Shown here in pieces: positions 1 through 9,266 of a DNA stretch of 45,451 nucleotides (positions are counted from its first letter, which is position 1; each line of letters starts with the position of its first letter). The position numbers were made by a program, and so were the translations under genes. Location of the stretch: contig JAEEJP010000061.1 of the NCBI GenBank assembly GCA_016281925.1, positions 1-45,451 on the forward strand. The letters run 5' to 3'. This DNA comes from Methanomassiliicoccaceae archaeon. GTDB taxonomy: Archaea > Thermoplasmatota > Thermoplasmata > Methanomassiliicoccales > Methanomethylophilaceae. The notes beneath the pieces were generated by a model. That model was given only the letters and a program-made list of their open reading frames with translations, was not told the origin of the DNA and did no database searches.

Positions 1-683
1 CCCGAACGGGATGTTCTCCCAGGTATGCGGGTGCGCCGAGAGGCTGGGGATCCGGCTGAGGCTGGGGCACGACGTCCCGGCCCTCGAGAACCTGTCGATG
101 CGCCCGAACGATAGGACATGCAGGTCCTGCCTGAGGAGTAGACGCTCCAGCTGGAGGGAGACGGGCCCCTGCTGGGAAAGGGAGCAATGCGGAGGGTGCT
201 TCGGCGGGTACGTGTGGGACAGGAGGTCCGCGTCGAGGAGGTGGCGATGCGGCGGTCCCGGGAGAGGGCGAACCTGTTTTATCCTGACGACGCGTGGCAT
301 TCTCGGATACAATGAATAAAGACGGAGAATCGATTGAGAACATGGCGGCGCTCCGCCTGGGAGGGCTCGCCGCGAAGGCCGCACTGGCCGCGGCCCTCAT
401 GGCCGTCATCGAGGCCGCTGCCGTCCCGGCATCCTCGGACGGGGCAGCGTCGGGGAGGGACTGACGGCGGTGGCCCTCGTCTTCTTGGCCAGGCGCAGCA
501 GGCCATCCGTCCCTTCGCGTCCGGAAGAACCGCTGGAAAACAGCGAGACTATTCAGGAAAGCCGCGAAAATGGGCGATCCCACAGCTTCCCTGAACGCAA
601 AACAGCTGAAACTGCAAAGTATACCGGGGCACCCCCGAAGCTCAGATCCTGATTGACGGCGATGAACCAGAGATGAAAGAATT

Positions 684-755
684 ATGGTCTCCATATACGC
701 CTGCGTGTCCACGAGGAAGCAGGACGAGGCGAACCAGCTCCCCAGGATCAGACAG
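684..755 (+). pseudogene. Truncated N-terminal remnant of a serine recombinase/resolvase (IS607-like)
   Basis: ORF 684..890 begins MVSIYACVSTRKQDEANQLPRI, resembling the resolvase N-terminal Y-A-R-V-S-T motif. Similarity is lost after about 25 aa and the ORF then runs antisense into the 3' end of the next ATPase. Confidence 0.5.
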
Positions 756-792
756 AAAGACCGGGGAGCAGAACTTCCGCTCCCCTGTGTTT

Positions 793-1578
793 TCACCTCA
801 GAACTCCCTGAAGTATCACATGCGGGGTTCCGTGGTCATCGACGATTTCTGAATCGACATTGTAAACATCGTGGATCATCTGCTTGTTGATGACATCATT
901 CGGATCCCCTATGGCGTAGATTTTCCCTGGCTTTTGGAGTACGATGACTTTGGTGGCGTACTTGGCGGCTAAGTTCAGATCGTGGCTGACGGTGAAGCAG
1001 GTCATCCCTGCCTTGTCGGAAAGCCTCCTCAGAAACGCCGAGACATAGATCTGATGTCTTATGTCCAGATTCGCCGTAGGCTCGTCGAGCATCAGAATCT
1101 TGGGCTCCTGGACCAGGCCTCTGGCTATGGAGACCTTCTGGTGCTGCCCTGCGGAAAGCTCGTTGAAATTCCTCTCCGCCAGGTCCTCGATCTCCATCGC
1201 TTTGAGGGCTTTGACCGCGACGGCTATGTCTTCCTTGGAAGTCCTCCATTTCTGGCGGGAATATCTTCCTATCAGAACGGTGTCCAGAACGGACATCACA
1301 TTGAAATCGGAAGAAATCACGGGGACATATCCTATGATCTTCGAAAGATCGCGGAGATCGTATTCCTCCACGGATCTCCCGAACACGGAGACCGTGCCGG
1401 ATTTCGGTTTGATGAGACCGTCCACGACCCTTATGAGCGTGGATTTCCCGACGCCGTTGGGCCCGATGATGCACACATACTCGGGTTTGTCTATCTGGAA
1501 CGATATGTCTTCGAGCACTGTGCGCCCGTCTCCGTATCCGCACACGACATTGTCAAGACTGATTATGGACATCGCCAC
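793..1578 (-). CDS. FecE/BtuD-type ABC transporter ATP-binding protein
   Basis: 261 aa with Walker A GPNGVGKST, signature LSAGQHQKVSIARGL and Walker B ILMLDEPTANLD; stop TGA. Confidence 0.93.
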   Translation of the reverse strand: MAMSIISLDNVVCGYGDGRTVLEDISFQIDKPEYVCIIGPNGVGKSTLIRVVDGLIKPKSGTVSVFGRSVEEYDLRDLSKIIGYVPVISSDFNVMSVLDTVLIGRYSRQKWRTSKEDIAVAVKALKAMEIEDLAERNFNELSAGQHQKVSIARGLVQEPKILMLDEPTANLDIRHQIYVSAFLRRLSDKAGMTCFTVSHDLNLAAKYATKVIVLQKPGKIYAIGDPNDVINKQMIHDVYNVDSEIVDDHGTPHVILQGVLR

Positions 1579-2687
1579 GCCTCTTTCTTCTGTTTGAGTA
1601 TGAGATACAGGAACATCGGACCTCCGATGAACGCGGTTATGACTCCGACCTGGATGACGGCGGGGGCTATGACGGTCCTTCCGACGACATCCGCGATGGT
1701 GAGAAGCGCGGCTCCGAATGCGGCGGATGCAGGTATTAGGAATCTGTTGTCAGACCCTATCACCAGCCTGGAGATGTGAGGGGAAACAAGGCCTATGAAT
1801 CCGATGAGCCCTGTGAAACTGACGACTCCTGCGGCAAGAAGGGAAACTATCAGCATGCAGACGATCCTGAGCGAATTGGCGTTCACTCCGATCGAGCGGG
1901 AGCTTTCATCCCCCGTGGAAAGGACATTGAGCTTGCGCGACATCAGCTGAAGGATGAAGTACCCGACGATGACGACTCCGGCCATGAAATAGACCTGCAC
2001 CCAGGTAGCTCCGTCTATCGATCCCACCTGCCATGCGAATATCGCAGACAGCTTGTCCGGATCCGCCCACAGCTTTATCATCGTGGTGCATGCGTTGAAA
2101 ATATACATGACTGCGATTCCGGCCATGATCATGGTGGTCGGGGAAGCACCTTTCATCTTCGATACCACGATGATCACGGCGGTCGGTATGAGGGCGAATA
2201 TGAATGCGTTGGTTACGATCCCATAAGCCCCGTTGGCCACCGTGAATCCGAGCGCGATGGCGATGGTGGCTCCGAAACCGGCTCCCGATGATATCCCAGT
2301 GGTATAAGGGTCGGCAAGAGGGTTGCGGAGGATGCTCTGCATCACGGCCCCTGCGGCGCCCAACCCTGCTCCGGCGAGGATTCCGGTGCATATCCTCGGA
2401 AGCCTCCAGCCCCATATAAGATAGTCTGCTGTCTCATCGGCCTCCGGGACGTTGCCCATCAGGTGTTCGAACACTACCTCGTATGTATGCCAGAATCCGA
2501 CCTGATAATCCCCGACAGTCATGGCATACCCTGCGGCCAGCAGAGCGACGATTAGGCACAGTACGATGAACGTGATTTTTTTGACCGTGTTTTTATGGTA
2601 GTTCGTCACGGTCTCTTCGATTCTGACATCATCGGCCATCCATGCGTCCACAGCATCGTCGATGATTTTTTCGCTGGTCTCCAACAT
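1563..2687 (-). CDS. FecCD/BtuC-type ABC transporter permease
   Basis: Contains GAVMQSILRNPLADPYTTGISSGAGFGA and GFIGLVSPHISRLVIGSDNRFLIPASAAFGA. Start at MLETSEK preferred over the ORF-maximal start (2756). Overlaps the ATPase start. Confidence 0.92.
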   Translation of the reverse strand: MLETSEKIIDDAVDAWMADDVRIEETVTNYHKNTVKKITFIVLCLIVALLAAGYAMTVGDYQVGFWHTYEVVFEHLMGNVPEADETADYLIWGWRLPRICTGILAGAGLGAAGAVMQSILRNPLADPYTTGISSGAGFGATIAIALGFTVANGAYGIVTNAFIFALIPTAVIIVVSKMKGASPTTMIMAGIAVMYIFNACTTMIKLWADPDKLSAIFAWQVGSIDGATWVQVYFMAGVVIVGYFILQLMSRKLNVLSTGDESSRSIGVNANSLRIVCMLIVSLLAAGVVSFTGLIGFIGLVSPHISRLVIGSDNRFLIPASAAFGAALLTIADVVGRTVIAPAVIQVGVITAFIGGPMFLYLILKQKKEAWRCP

Positions 2688-2781
2688 ATCGCTGCCTCCT
2701 TCGGAACTGGGCGGGTCCCTGCGGCGGGATCCGCCAGTAAAGGCGGGAACGGGCATCTGCGCCCGGACCCAGCAGTTTCGA

Positions 2782-5700
2782 TCAGATACCCATCTGAGGA
2801 TAGCTGACTTTGTATTCGGTTCCGGTGTAGGAGATGGCCCCGTCCTTGTTTACGTCAAGGCTGACCACATTGTAGCTGTCGAACCATTCCTGGAGGTCTG
2901 CGAGAGCGTCTTCCAATGTGAACTCGTCGGGATAGATCTGCGCGGCGATGACCTTCATCAGAGGGTAGGCGGAATAGCCGAAGGTGTTCGGATACTCGCT
3001 TCCGACTATGTTGCCGTTCTTGTATGCGCCGGTCTTCTCGAAGTAGGAGACGGCGGTCTCGAAGGCTTTGTTGTAGGTTTCGTGCGTATAATATGTGCCG
3101 GTGGACTGGTCATCGGCATATCCGGAGTTCCCTGACATGCAGAAGACGATATAATCGAACTTGCTGCTGTTGGCGACGAGCCACTCCACGTTATGGTAGA
3201 CGAACCCGAACTGGTTGGTTCCGTCCTCGTAGTAGCAGTTTCCGAGGTACTTATTTATGAGCACATAGCTTCCGTGCCTCTCGTTGGCCAGGATCGAGAT
3301 CTGGTCTTTCGCGGCATCATACCCGCTGATGACGAGAATTCTCTTGTCCTTATTGGCATCGCCGATCTTGGATTTGAGCTCGTCTCCGATGCCGTTGCAG
3401 TAGTCCATATAAGCTCTGGATTTGTCTTCCTTGTCCATCAGGATGCCCATGGTCTGGATGGTCGAAAGGCAGTAGTTCCCGTTGTACCAGAGCTGTATGA
3501 AATCGATGTTCTGCTCGCTGTGGAGGCGCACCGCGAGATCGTGGTTCTCGGTCCTGGGCGTGCAGACCACGAGAGAAACATCGTTTGCGATGAATTTCTC
3601 CACCGCATCATCGGTTATGGCGCTGGAGCCGGTCGTCCCCCATTCCACGGTGTCTCCGTCGGAGAGGGTAGGCCACATGGTCCCGTAAACGGTGGCAGCC
3701 TTCGACGCGACCTTGATATCGTCCAGAACCCCGAGTATGGCGCAGGCTTCGGCCTGCTGGTAGTAGGTTACGGCGATGTTCCTGTTGGTCAGCGGGAAGT
3801 TGACCGGGGTGGCGTCGCCGTAATAGTCCTGGTAGAAGACCTCGCAGGGCGTCCTGCTGATTATGTTGCGCACTATCCCGACATCCTTCGAGTCGATGGC
3901 GCCGTCGAGGTTCGCGTCTGCGAAGGGCATGTTGGTGCTGTCGTATTTGGTGGTGCCGGCGATGATGGAATTCAGCATGCTGACATCGGTGCTGTCTATG
4001 AACAGATCGTTGTTCGCGTTCCCGTATATGGGCACATACGTTCCGATGCCTCCGAGAGTGACATCGTCATAGCTGACGGTGTTGAGCTTAGGATAGCTGG
4101 TCTGGTAGGCGCTGCCGGTGTATGAGACCGCGCCCTGCGTGGTCACATCTATGTCGACGACGTTGTAATTGTCGAACCATTCCTGGAGAAGATCTCTGGC
4201 GTCGTCGATCGATATGAGATCGGGATAGACCTGTGCGGCGATCAGAGGAAGGATGGCGTATGCGGAATACCCGAATATGTTCGGATATGAGCTTCCGACG
4301 ATGTTTCCGTTTTTGTATGCCTTCACTTTGGTGAAAGGCTCAATCTGACTCTCGAAATCGGCGTTGTAGGCTTCCTGGGTGTAATATGTTCCTGTCGTCT
4401 GATCGTCGGCATATCCGGAAATCCCTGACTTGGCGAACAGGATGTAATCGAATTTGTCGCTGTTGGCGACGAGCCATTCGAGATTGTGGCTGACGAATCC
4501 GAACTGGTTGGTTCCGTCCTCGTAATATGCGTTCCCGAGATATCTGTCGACGAGCACATAGCTTCCGTGCCTCTCGTTGGCCATCAGCTCGAGCTTGTCG
4601 GAATCCACATAATACTTGTCCATGACCAAGAAGTTCTTGGAAGTCGTATCGGTGATTTTGCTGGTGAGAAGATCGGACACCTTGTTGCAGTAGTCCATGT
4701 AAGCTCTGGATTTGTCTTCCTTGTCCATCAGGATGCCCATGGTCTGGATGGTCGAAAGGCAATAGTTCCCGTTGTACCACAGCTGTATGAAATCGATGTT
4801 GCGTTCGCTGTGGAGACGCACAGCGAGATCATGGTTCTCGGTCCTGGGCGTGCAGACCACGAGAGAAACATCGTTTGCGATGAATTTCTCCACCGCATCA
4901 TCGGTGATGGCGCTGGAGCCGGTCGTCCCCCATTCCACGGTGTCTCCGTCGGAGAGGGTAGGCCACATGGTCCCGTAAACGGTGGCAGCCTTCGACGCGA
5001 CTTTGACGTCATCCAGTACGCCGAGTACGGCGCAGGCTTCGGCCTGCTGGTAGTATGTTACGGCGATGTTCCTGTTGGTCAGCGGGAAGTTGACCGGAGT
5101 GGCGTCGCCGTAATAGTCCTGGTAGAAGACCTCGCAGGGCGTCCTGCTGATTATGTTGCGCACTATCCCGACATCCTTCGAGTCGATGGCGCCGTCAAGG
5201 TTCGCGTCTGCGAAAGGCATTTTGGCCGCGTCATATTTGGTGGTTCCGGCGATGATGGAACTGATCATCTCGACATCGGTGCCATCTACGTACAGGTCGT
5301 TGTTCGCGTTCCCGTATATCGGCACATAAGTCCCTATGTCGCCGAGAACGACGCCGCTGTAGTCTTTGTTGACTGTGACGTTGCATGTCGCGGTTTTTGC
5401 CCCGTCGACAGTCGTGACGGTTATGACGGCAGTCCCTTCAGAAACGCCGGTTACAGTTCCGTTAAAAACCGTAGCTACAGATGTATTGCTGGATTTCCAA
5501 GTGACGTTCTTATTGGTGGCATTGGATGGCAAAACATTGGCTGTCAGCGATGATGAAGAACCTTTCGCAATTACCATTGTGGATTTGTCAAGTTCTACGC
5601 CGGTTACAGCGACCGTCGTAGTCGGAGTGCTGACGGTGACATTGCATGTCGCAGTCTTACCTCCGTCGCTCGTAGTCACAGTTATGGTCGCGCTGCCTGC

Positions 5701-5976
5701 TGAAACAGCTTTGACAACGCCGTCGGATACCGTGGCTACAGATGTGTTGCTGGATTTCCAAGTGACTTTCTTATTGGTGGCGTCAGACGGGGAAACAGTC
5801 GGCGTGAGCGTCGCTTCTGAGCCCGTATCCAAAGCAAGGGAGGTCTTGTCAAGCGAAACCCCTGTGACTTTGATATCTTTGCTTCCGTTTCCAGAAGTAA
5901 GCACCACCGCTGCCGCAATAGCCGCTACAGCGACTATCAGGACAGCAACGATAGCTATGATCTTGTTTTTTTCCAT
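2782..5976 (-). CDS. Secreted/membrane-anchored protein: N-terminal TM, two Big_2 domains, tandem [dockerin-like + periplasmic-binding-protein-like] units
   Basis: 1064 aa. N-terminal hydrophobic helix. Two Ig-like repeats (VTGVSLDKTSLAL...ATCNVTV and VTGVELDKSTMVI...ATCNVTV). Two dockerin-like EF-loop pairs (GNANNDLYVDGTDV...ADANLDGAIDSKDVGIVRNII). Two SBP-like domains. Upstream of permease/ATPase on the same strand. Confidence 0.9.
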   Translation of the reverse strand: MEKNKIIAIVAVLIVAVAAIAAAVVLTSGNGSKDIKVTGVSLDKTSLALDTGSEATLTPTVSPSDATNKKVTWKSSNTSVATVSDGVVKAVSAGSATITVTTSDGGKTATCNVTVSTPTTTVAVTGVELDKSTMVIAKGSSSSLTANVLPSNATNKNVTWKSSNTSVATVFNGTVTGVSEGTAVITVTTVDGAKTATCNVTVNKDYSGVVLGDIGTYVPIYGNANNDLYVDGTDVEMISSIIAGTTKYDAAKMPFADANLDGAIDSKDVGIVRNIISRTPCEVFYQDYYGDATPVNFPLTNRNIAVTYYQQAEACAVLGVLDDVKVASKAATVYGTMWPTLSDGDTVEWGTTGSSAITDDAVEKFIANDVSLVVCTPRTENHDLAVRLHSERNIDFIQLWYNGNYCLSTIQTMGILMDKEDKSRAYMDYCNKVSDLLTSKITDTTSKNFLVMDKYYVDSDKLELMANERHGSYVLVDRYLGNAYYEDGTNQFGFVSHNLEWLVANSDKFDYILFAKSGISGYADDQTTGTYYTQEAYNADFESQIEPFTKVKAYKNGNIVGSSYPNIFGYSAYAILPLIAAQVYPDLISIDDARDLLQEWFDNYNVVDIDVTTQGAVSYTGSAYQTSYPKLNTVSYDDVTLGGIGTYVPIYGNANNDLFIDSTDVSMLNSIIAGTTKYDSTNMPFADANLDGAIDSKDVGIVRNIISRTPCEVFYQDYYGDATPVNFPLTNRNIAVTYYQQAEACAILGVLDDIKVASKAATVYGTMWPTLSDGDTVEWGTTGSSAITDDAVEKFIANDVSLVVCTPRTENHDLAVRLHSEQNIDFIQLWYNGNYCLSTIQTMGILMDKEDKSRAYMDYCNGIGDELKSKIGDANKDKRILVISGYDAAKDQISILANERHGSYVLINKYLGNCYYEDGTNQFGFVYHNVEWLVANSSKFDYIVFCMSGNSGYADDQSTGTYYTHETYNKAFETAVSYFEKTGAYKNGNIVGSEYPNTFGYSAYPLMKVIAAQIYPDEFTLEDALADLQEWFDSYNVVSLDVNKDGAISYTGTEYKVSYPQMGI
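2790..4070 (-). repeat. Intragenic tandem duplication, unit 2 (dockerin + SBP)
   Basis: Same protein string as 4085..5360 at an offset of about 1290 nt; near-identical core around 3395-3935 vs 4685-5225. Confidence 0.85.
4085..5360 (-). repeat. Intragenic tandem duplication, unit 1 (dockerin + SBP)
   Basis: See unit 2; for example tttgtcttccttgtccatcaggatgcccatggtctggatggtcgaaaggc occurs at 3421 and 4711. Confidence 0.85.
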
Positions 5977-6454
5977 TTTAATACCGCCTGCTAGTTGAAC
6001 TTCAGGTCATACTTTTTAACAAAAATAAGGATTTAATGATATTCATCATCCAACAATATTAATGGGATTTTTTAATTTGTATATCTCATTTTTATGAGCG
6101 ATATGAATGAATCCAAATGCAGTCGCTTCACTGCAGCCAGAAGGTAGAGCAAAGCAGATCGAAAAGGGAACAATGAAAAACAGCCGCAAGAATAAGAATC
6201 GACAAGCATACAATCCTGCGGGACAATGCCGGAGCGCCTGCTGGAAGATGCGCGGCGGGATTCCGGCATGCCGAGGGCACAGCGTCAGGAAACAGATGAA
6301 CGCATCCACGGCATGCTCTAAGGAAACAAGAGAGCCTCCAAGCGCAGAGACATCCCGGCGGCATCAGGAATCCGGTCCCTCTTAGCCTTCCTGGAAAATC
6401 TCATATCCTATGATGCGGCAATCATCCTAAGACCGCTCCGGATCTATTTTTACT

Positions 6455-6541
6455 TCAGATAGTAGGCTTCTTCGATCTCTTGATGAGCATGTAAAGGAAC
6501 AGCGGGCTGCCTATGGCCGCCGTCAGAACTCCGACAGGCAC
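6455..6541 (-). pseudogene. C-terminal remnant of a FecCD-type permease
   Basis: Minus strand reads VPVGVLTAAIGSPLFLYMLIKRSKKPTI*, the canonical FecCD C-terminus (compare ELPVGTVTSVIGAPFFLWIL at 8330-8390 +). No upstream permease body is present. Confidence 0.75.
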
Positions 6542-7355
6542 CCTCACCGTGAAGACCTTCGACAACACCAGCCTCGGCACGAGCGCGGCGTTCGCCGACA
6601 AGAAGATCAACTTCACTCCGACCAAAATCCTGTGCTACACCGACGCCTACGTCGATACTATATACATGATACTCTGCGACTACTACGGCGAAACCGCGCA
6701 CTCCGGCAGCACCCCCAAAGCCGATGCGAAGCTCTGGGAGCTCATCGATGCGATCCCGTCGAGCGTCAAGAGCGGCGTCGAGAGCAAATACGGCCTCACC
6801 GTCCCCGATTCCGTCAAGGTCATCGGAGGAGCCCAGGAAGACCTCCTGAGCTACTGTGGAACCGTCCCCGGAGACGAGAAGCTTATCGTCTTCATGTCCG
6901 AATACAACATCAGGTCGACCAACAAGTCCTCCTGGTGGGGTACCAACACCGCCATCGAAAGCAAGGCCAGCAACATCCAGTTCATCTACCTGCTTTCCAA
7001 CTCCCCTGCCATGGTCCTCTCGACCATGGAGATGATCGGAAAGGTCATAGGGTACGACAACACCGATGCCATGATGACCTCCGTCCTGGCCAAGATCTAC
7101 GTCATGCAGAAGGCCATCGACGGCTCCGAAGCCAAGAAGACGTTCTACGTCGAGACCGCCTCCGGAAATTCCGTGGGATCCAACACCCTCATGGGAGGCA
7201 TCTTCGCATCCGTCCTCAAGCTGGACAACGTCTTCGACGGAAGCCTCATGGGAAACAAGATGTCGGACGAGGACATCGTGAAGGCCCAGCCGCAGGTAAT
7301 CGGATTCTACAAGGCAGACTCCAGGTCCATGGCCGAGAAGATGAGGGCCGCCTGA
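6513..7355 (+). CDS. 5'-truncated ABC transporter substrate-binding protein (no signal peptide; possible pseudogene)
   Basis: 280 aa, upstream of and co-oriented with permease and ATPase genes. SBP-like composition, but the N-terminus comes from antisense permease sequence up to about 6541. Confidence 0.6.
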   Translation: MAAVRTPTGTLTVKTFDNTSLGTSAAFADKKINFTPTKILCYTDAYVDTIYMILCDYYGETAHSGSTPKADAKLWELIDAIPSSVKSGVESKYGLTVPDSVKVIGGAQEDLLSYCGTVPGDEKLIVFMSEYNIRSTNKSSWWGTNTAIESKASNIQFIYLLSNSPAMVLSTMEMIGKVIGYDNTDAMMTSVLAKIYVMQKAIDGSEAKKTFYVETASGNSVGSNTLMGGIFASVLKLDNVFDGSLMGNKMSDEDIVKAQPQVIGFYKADSRSMAEKMRAA

Positions 7356-7366
7356 AACCCGATACC

Positions 7367-8425
7367 ATGCAGAGCACGGGGCTGAAAGAGAGGGCAGTAG
7401 CCCTGGACAGGAAACGCCGCCGCAGAGCTGCCGTATCCGTATTGATCCTGGCTGCGGCCCTTTCGGCAGGCTATGTGCTCTGCATAACCATAGGGTCGGC
7501 CCGCATTCCTCTGGGGGATGTCTGGGCCGCCCTGACCGGCCATGGAGACTGGGCGACCGAGATGATCGTCTGCGACATGCGCGCTCCGAGGGTGGCATGC
7601 GCGGCTCTCGTCGGCGCGGCCCTGTCCCTCAGCGGGCTAGCCATGCAGGCGCTGTTCCGCAACCCCATGGCCTCGCCGTCCGTGCTGGGGATCTCCTCGG
7701 GAGCATCCTTCGGCGCGACTTTCTACATAGCTTACGGATCCGCCATAATCATGAGCTCCTGGGGCACGATACTCAGCGCTTTCGGGATGGCTATGATGAC
7801 GATGCTGCTAGTCTATGCCCTGGCGTACAAAAGAGCGGGCGGCGTCCAGACCACCATGCTCCTTCTCGCGGGAATGGCGGTCAGCGCTCTTTTCAGCGGA
7901 TTCACTTCGATGATAGAATTCTTCTCTGATGCGGACACGGTCACATCGATCGTGTTCTGGATGCTGGGGAGCTTCGACGGATGCGGATGGAGCGACCTGC
8001 GTCTCATGGCCGGCCCGATAGCTTTGGGAGCCGCGCTGATCGCCCTGAACGCACGCGCGCTCAACCTCATGACCGCGGGGGAATCCAAAGCCCGCGCCCT
8101 CGGAGTCAACGTGAAGAGGGTGCGCCTGATGGTTCTGCTGGGATCGTCGATACTCGTCGCGACCTGCGTCTCCATCTGCGGCGTGATTGGTTTCGTCGGC
8201 CTCATCGTGCCCCATATGTTCAGATCCCTCCTGGGGCCCGACCATAAAAAACTGGTCCCGATCTGCATGCTCGGAGGAGCTGTTTTCCTCATGCTGGTCG
8301 ACACGTTCGCCAGAGGGGCCCTGCCTCCTTACGAGCTTCCCGTGGGGACGGTGACTTCGGTGATCGGAGCGCCGTTCTTCCTGTGGATCCTCCGCTCTAG
8401 AAAGAACGAAGTATGGAGGAGCTGA
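7367..8425 (+). CDS. FecCD/BtuC-type ABC transporter permease
   Basis: MQSTGLKERAVALD...; LSLSGLAMQALFRNPMASPSVLGISSGASFGA; GFVGLIVPHMFRSLLGPDHKKLVPICMLGGA. Confidence 0.92.
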   Translation: MQSTGLKERAVALDRKRRRRAAVSVLILAAALSAGYVLCITIGSARIPLGDVWAALTGHGDWATEMIVCDMRAPRVACAALVGAALSLSGLAMQALFRNPMASPSVLGISSGASFGATFYIAYGSAIIMSSWGTILSAFGMAMMTMLLVYALAYKRAGGVQTTMLLLAGMAVSALFSGFTSMIEFFSDADTVTSIVFWMLGSFDGCGWSDLRLMAGPIALGAALIALNARALNLMTAGESKARALGVNVKRVRLMVLLGSSILVATCVSICGVIGFVGLIVPHMFRSLLGPDHKKLVPICMLGGAVFLMLVDTFARGALPPYELPVGTVTSVIGAPFFLWILRSRKNEVWRS

Positions 8426-8426
8426 C

Positions 8427-9266
8427 ATGGCAGTCCTGGATATCGACGGCGTTAGCTTCTCGCACGGATCCAAGAAAATCCTGGACGGGCTTGCTTTCAA
8501 AGCGAGAAAAGGGGAAGTCGTGGGGATTCTGGGGCAGAACGGATCTGGAAAGACCACGCTTCTAAACTGCATCAACGCAGAATACAGACCGCAGAAAGGC
8601 GCGGTCAGGCTGCTGAACTTCTCCGAAGAGTCTATGGATCCCAGCCATCGCAAATGCGGTTCGATCGATGTCAGGGAACTGTCCGAACACGAGAGATCGA
8701 GGGTCATGGCCACTGTGGAGCAGAACTCCCACATGAATTTCCCGTTCTCCGTGATGGAGGTCGTCAGGATGGGCAGGTATTCCCGCGCGGGGATGCTGGA
8801 CGAGAACACCGATGCTGAGATGGACATCGTATGCTCCGCCATGGAATCCACCGGCGTGCTGGGATTCAGCGACCGCGACGTCAGCGAGCTTTCCGGAGGG
8901 GAATGGAGGAGGGTCATGATCGCCCAGGCGCTTGCCCAGGAGCCGGAGGTCCTTCTTCTGGACGAACCGACGCTCCATCTGGACATCAACCACCAGTTCG
9001 ACCTCATGGACCTGTGCCGCACCATAGTCTCCGAGAGGGATATCCTGATAATCATCGTGACGCACGACCTGCAGCTGGCCGCCAGATACTGCGACCGCAT
9101 TATAGTGATGCAGAACGGCAGGATCGTGTCCATGGGCACTGCCGAGGAAGTGATCACGGCAGAAATGATACGCGAAGTCTTCGGAATGAAGGCCCGTGTC
9201 GGATACGACGAGGAGATCGGAGGCATGTCGGTATTCCTGATCGGACGCGACAGGGGCGGGACATGA
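8427..9266 (+). CDS. FecE/BtuD-type ABC transporter ATP-binding protein
   Basis: 279 aa with GQNGSGKTTLL, LSGGEWRRVMIAQAL and VLLLDEPTLHLD. Confidence 0.93.
   Translation: MAVLDIDGVSFSHGSKKILDGLAFKARKGEVVGILGQNGSGKTTLLNCINAEYRPQKGAVRLLNFSEESMDPSHRKCGSIDVRELSEHERSRVMATVEQNSHMNFPFSVMEVVRMGRYSRAGMLDENTDAEMDIVCSAMESTGVLGFSDRDVSELSGGEWRRVMIAQALAQEPEVLLLDEPTLHLDINHQFDLMDLCRTIVSERDILIIIVTHDLQLAARYCDRIIVMQNGRIVSMGTAEEVITAEMIREVFGMKARVGYDEEIGGMSVFLIGRDRGGT

Noticed and set aside
1-680. Cys-x2-Cys pairs in ORF 11..319 suggestive of a TnpB zinc ribbon; small Ala-rich ORF from 312
   Set aside because: No other TnpB motif could be read and the ORFs are short; not called as genes.
3193-5553. Plus-strand ORFs of 310 and 355 aa with mutual similarity
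   Set aside because: Antisense translation of the duplicated dockerin-SBP gene; the similarity simply reflects the repeat.
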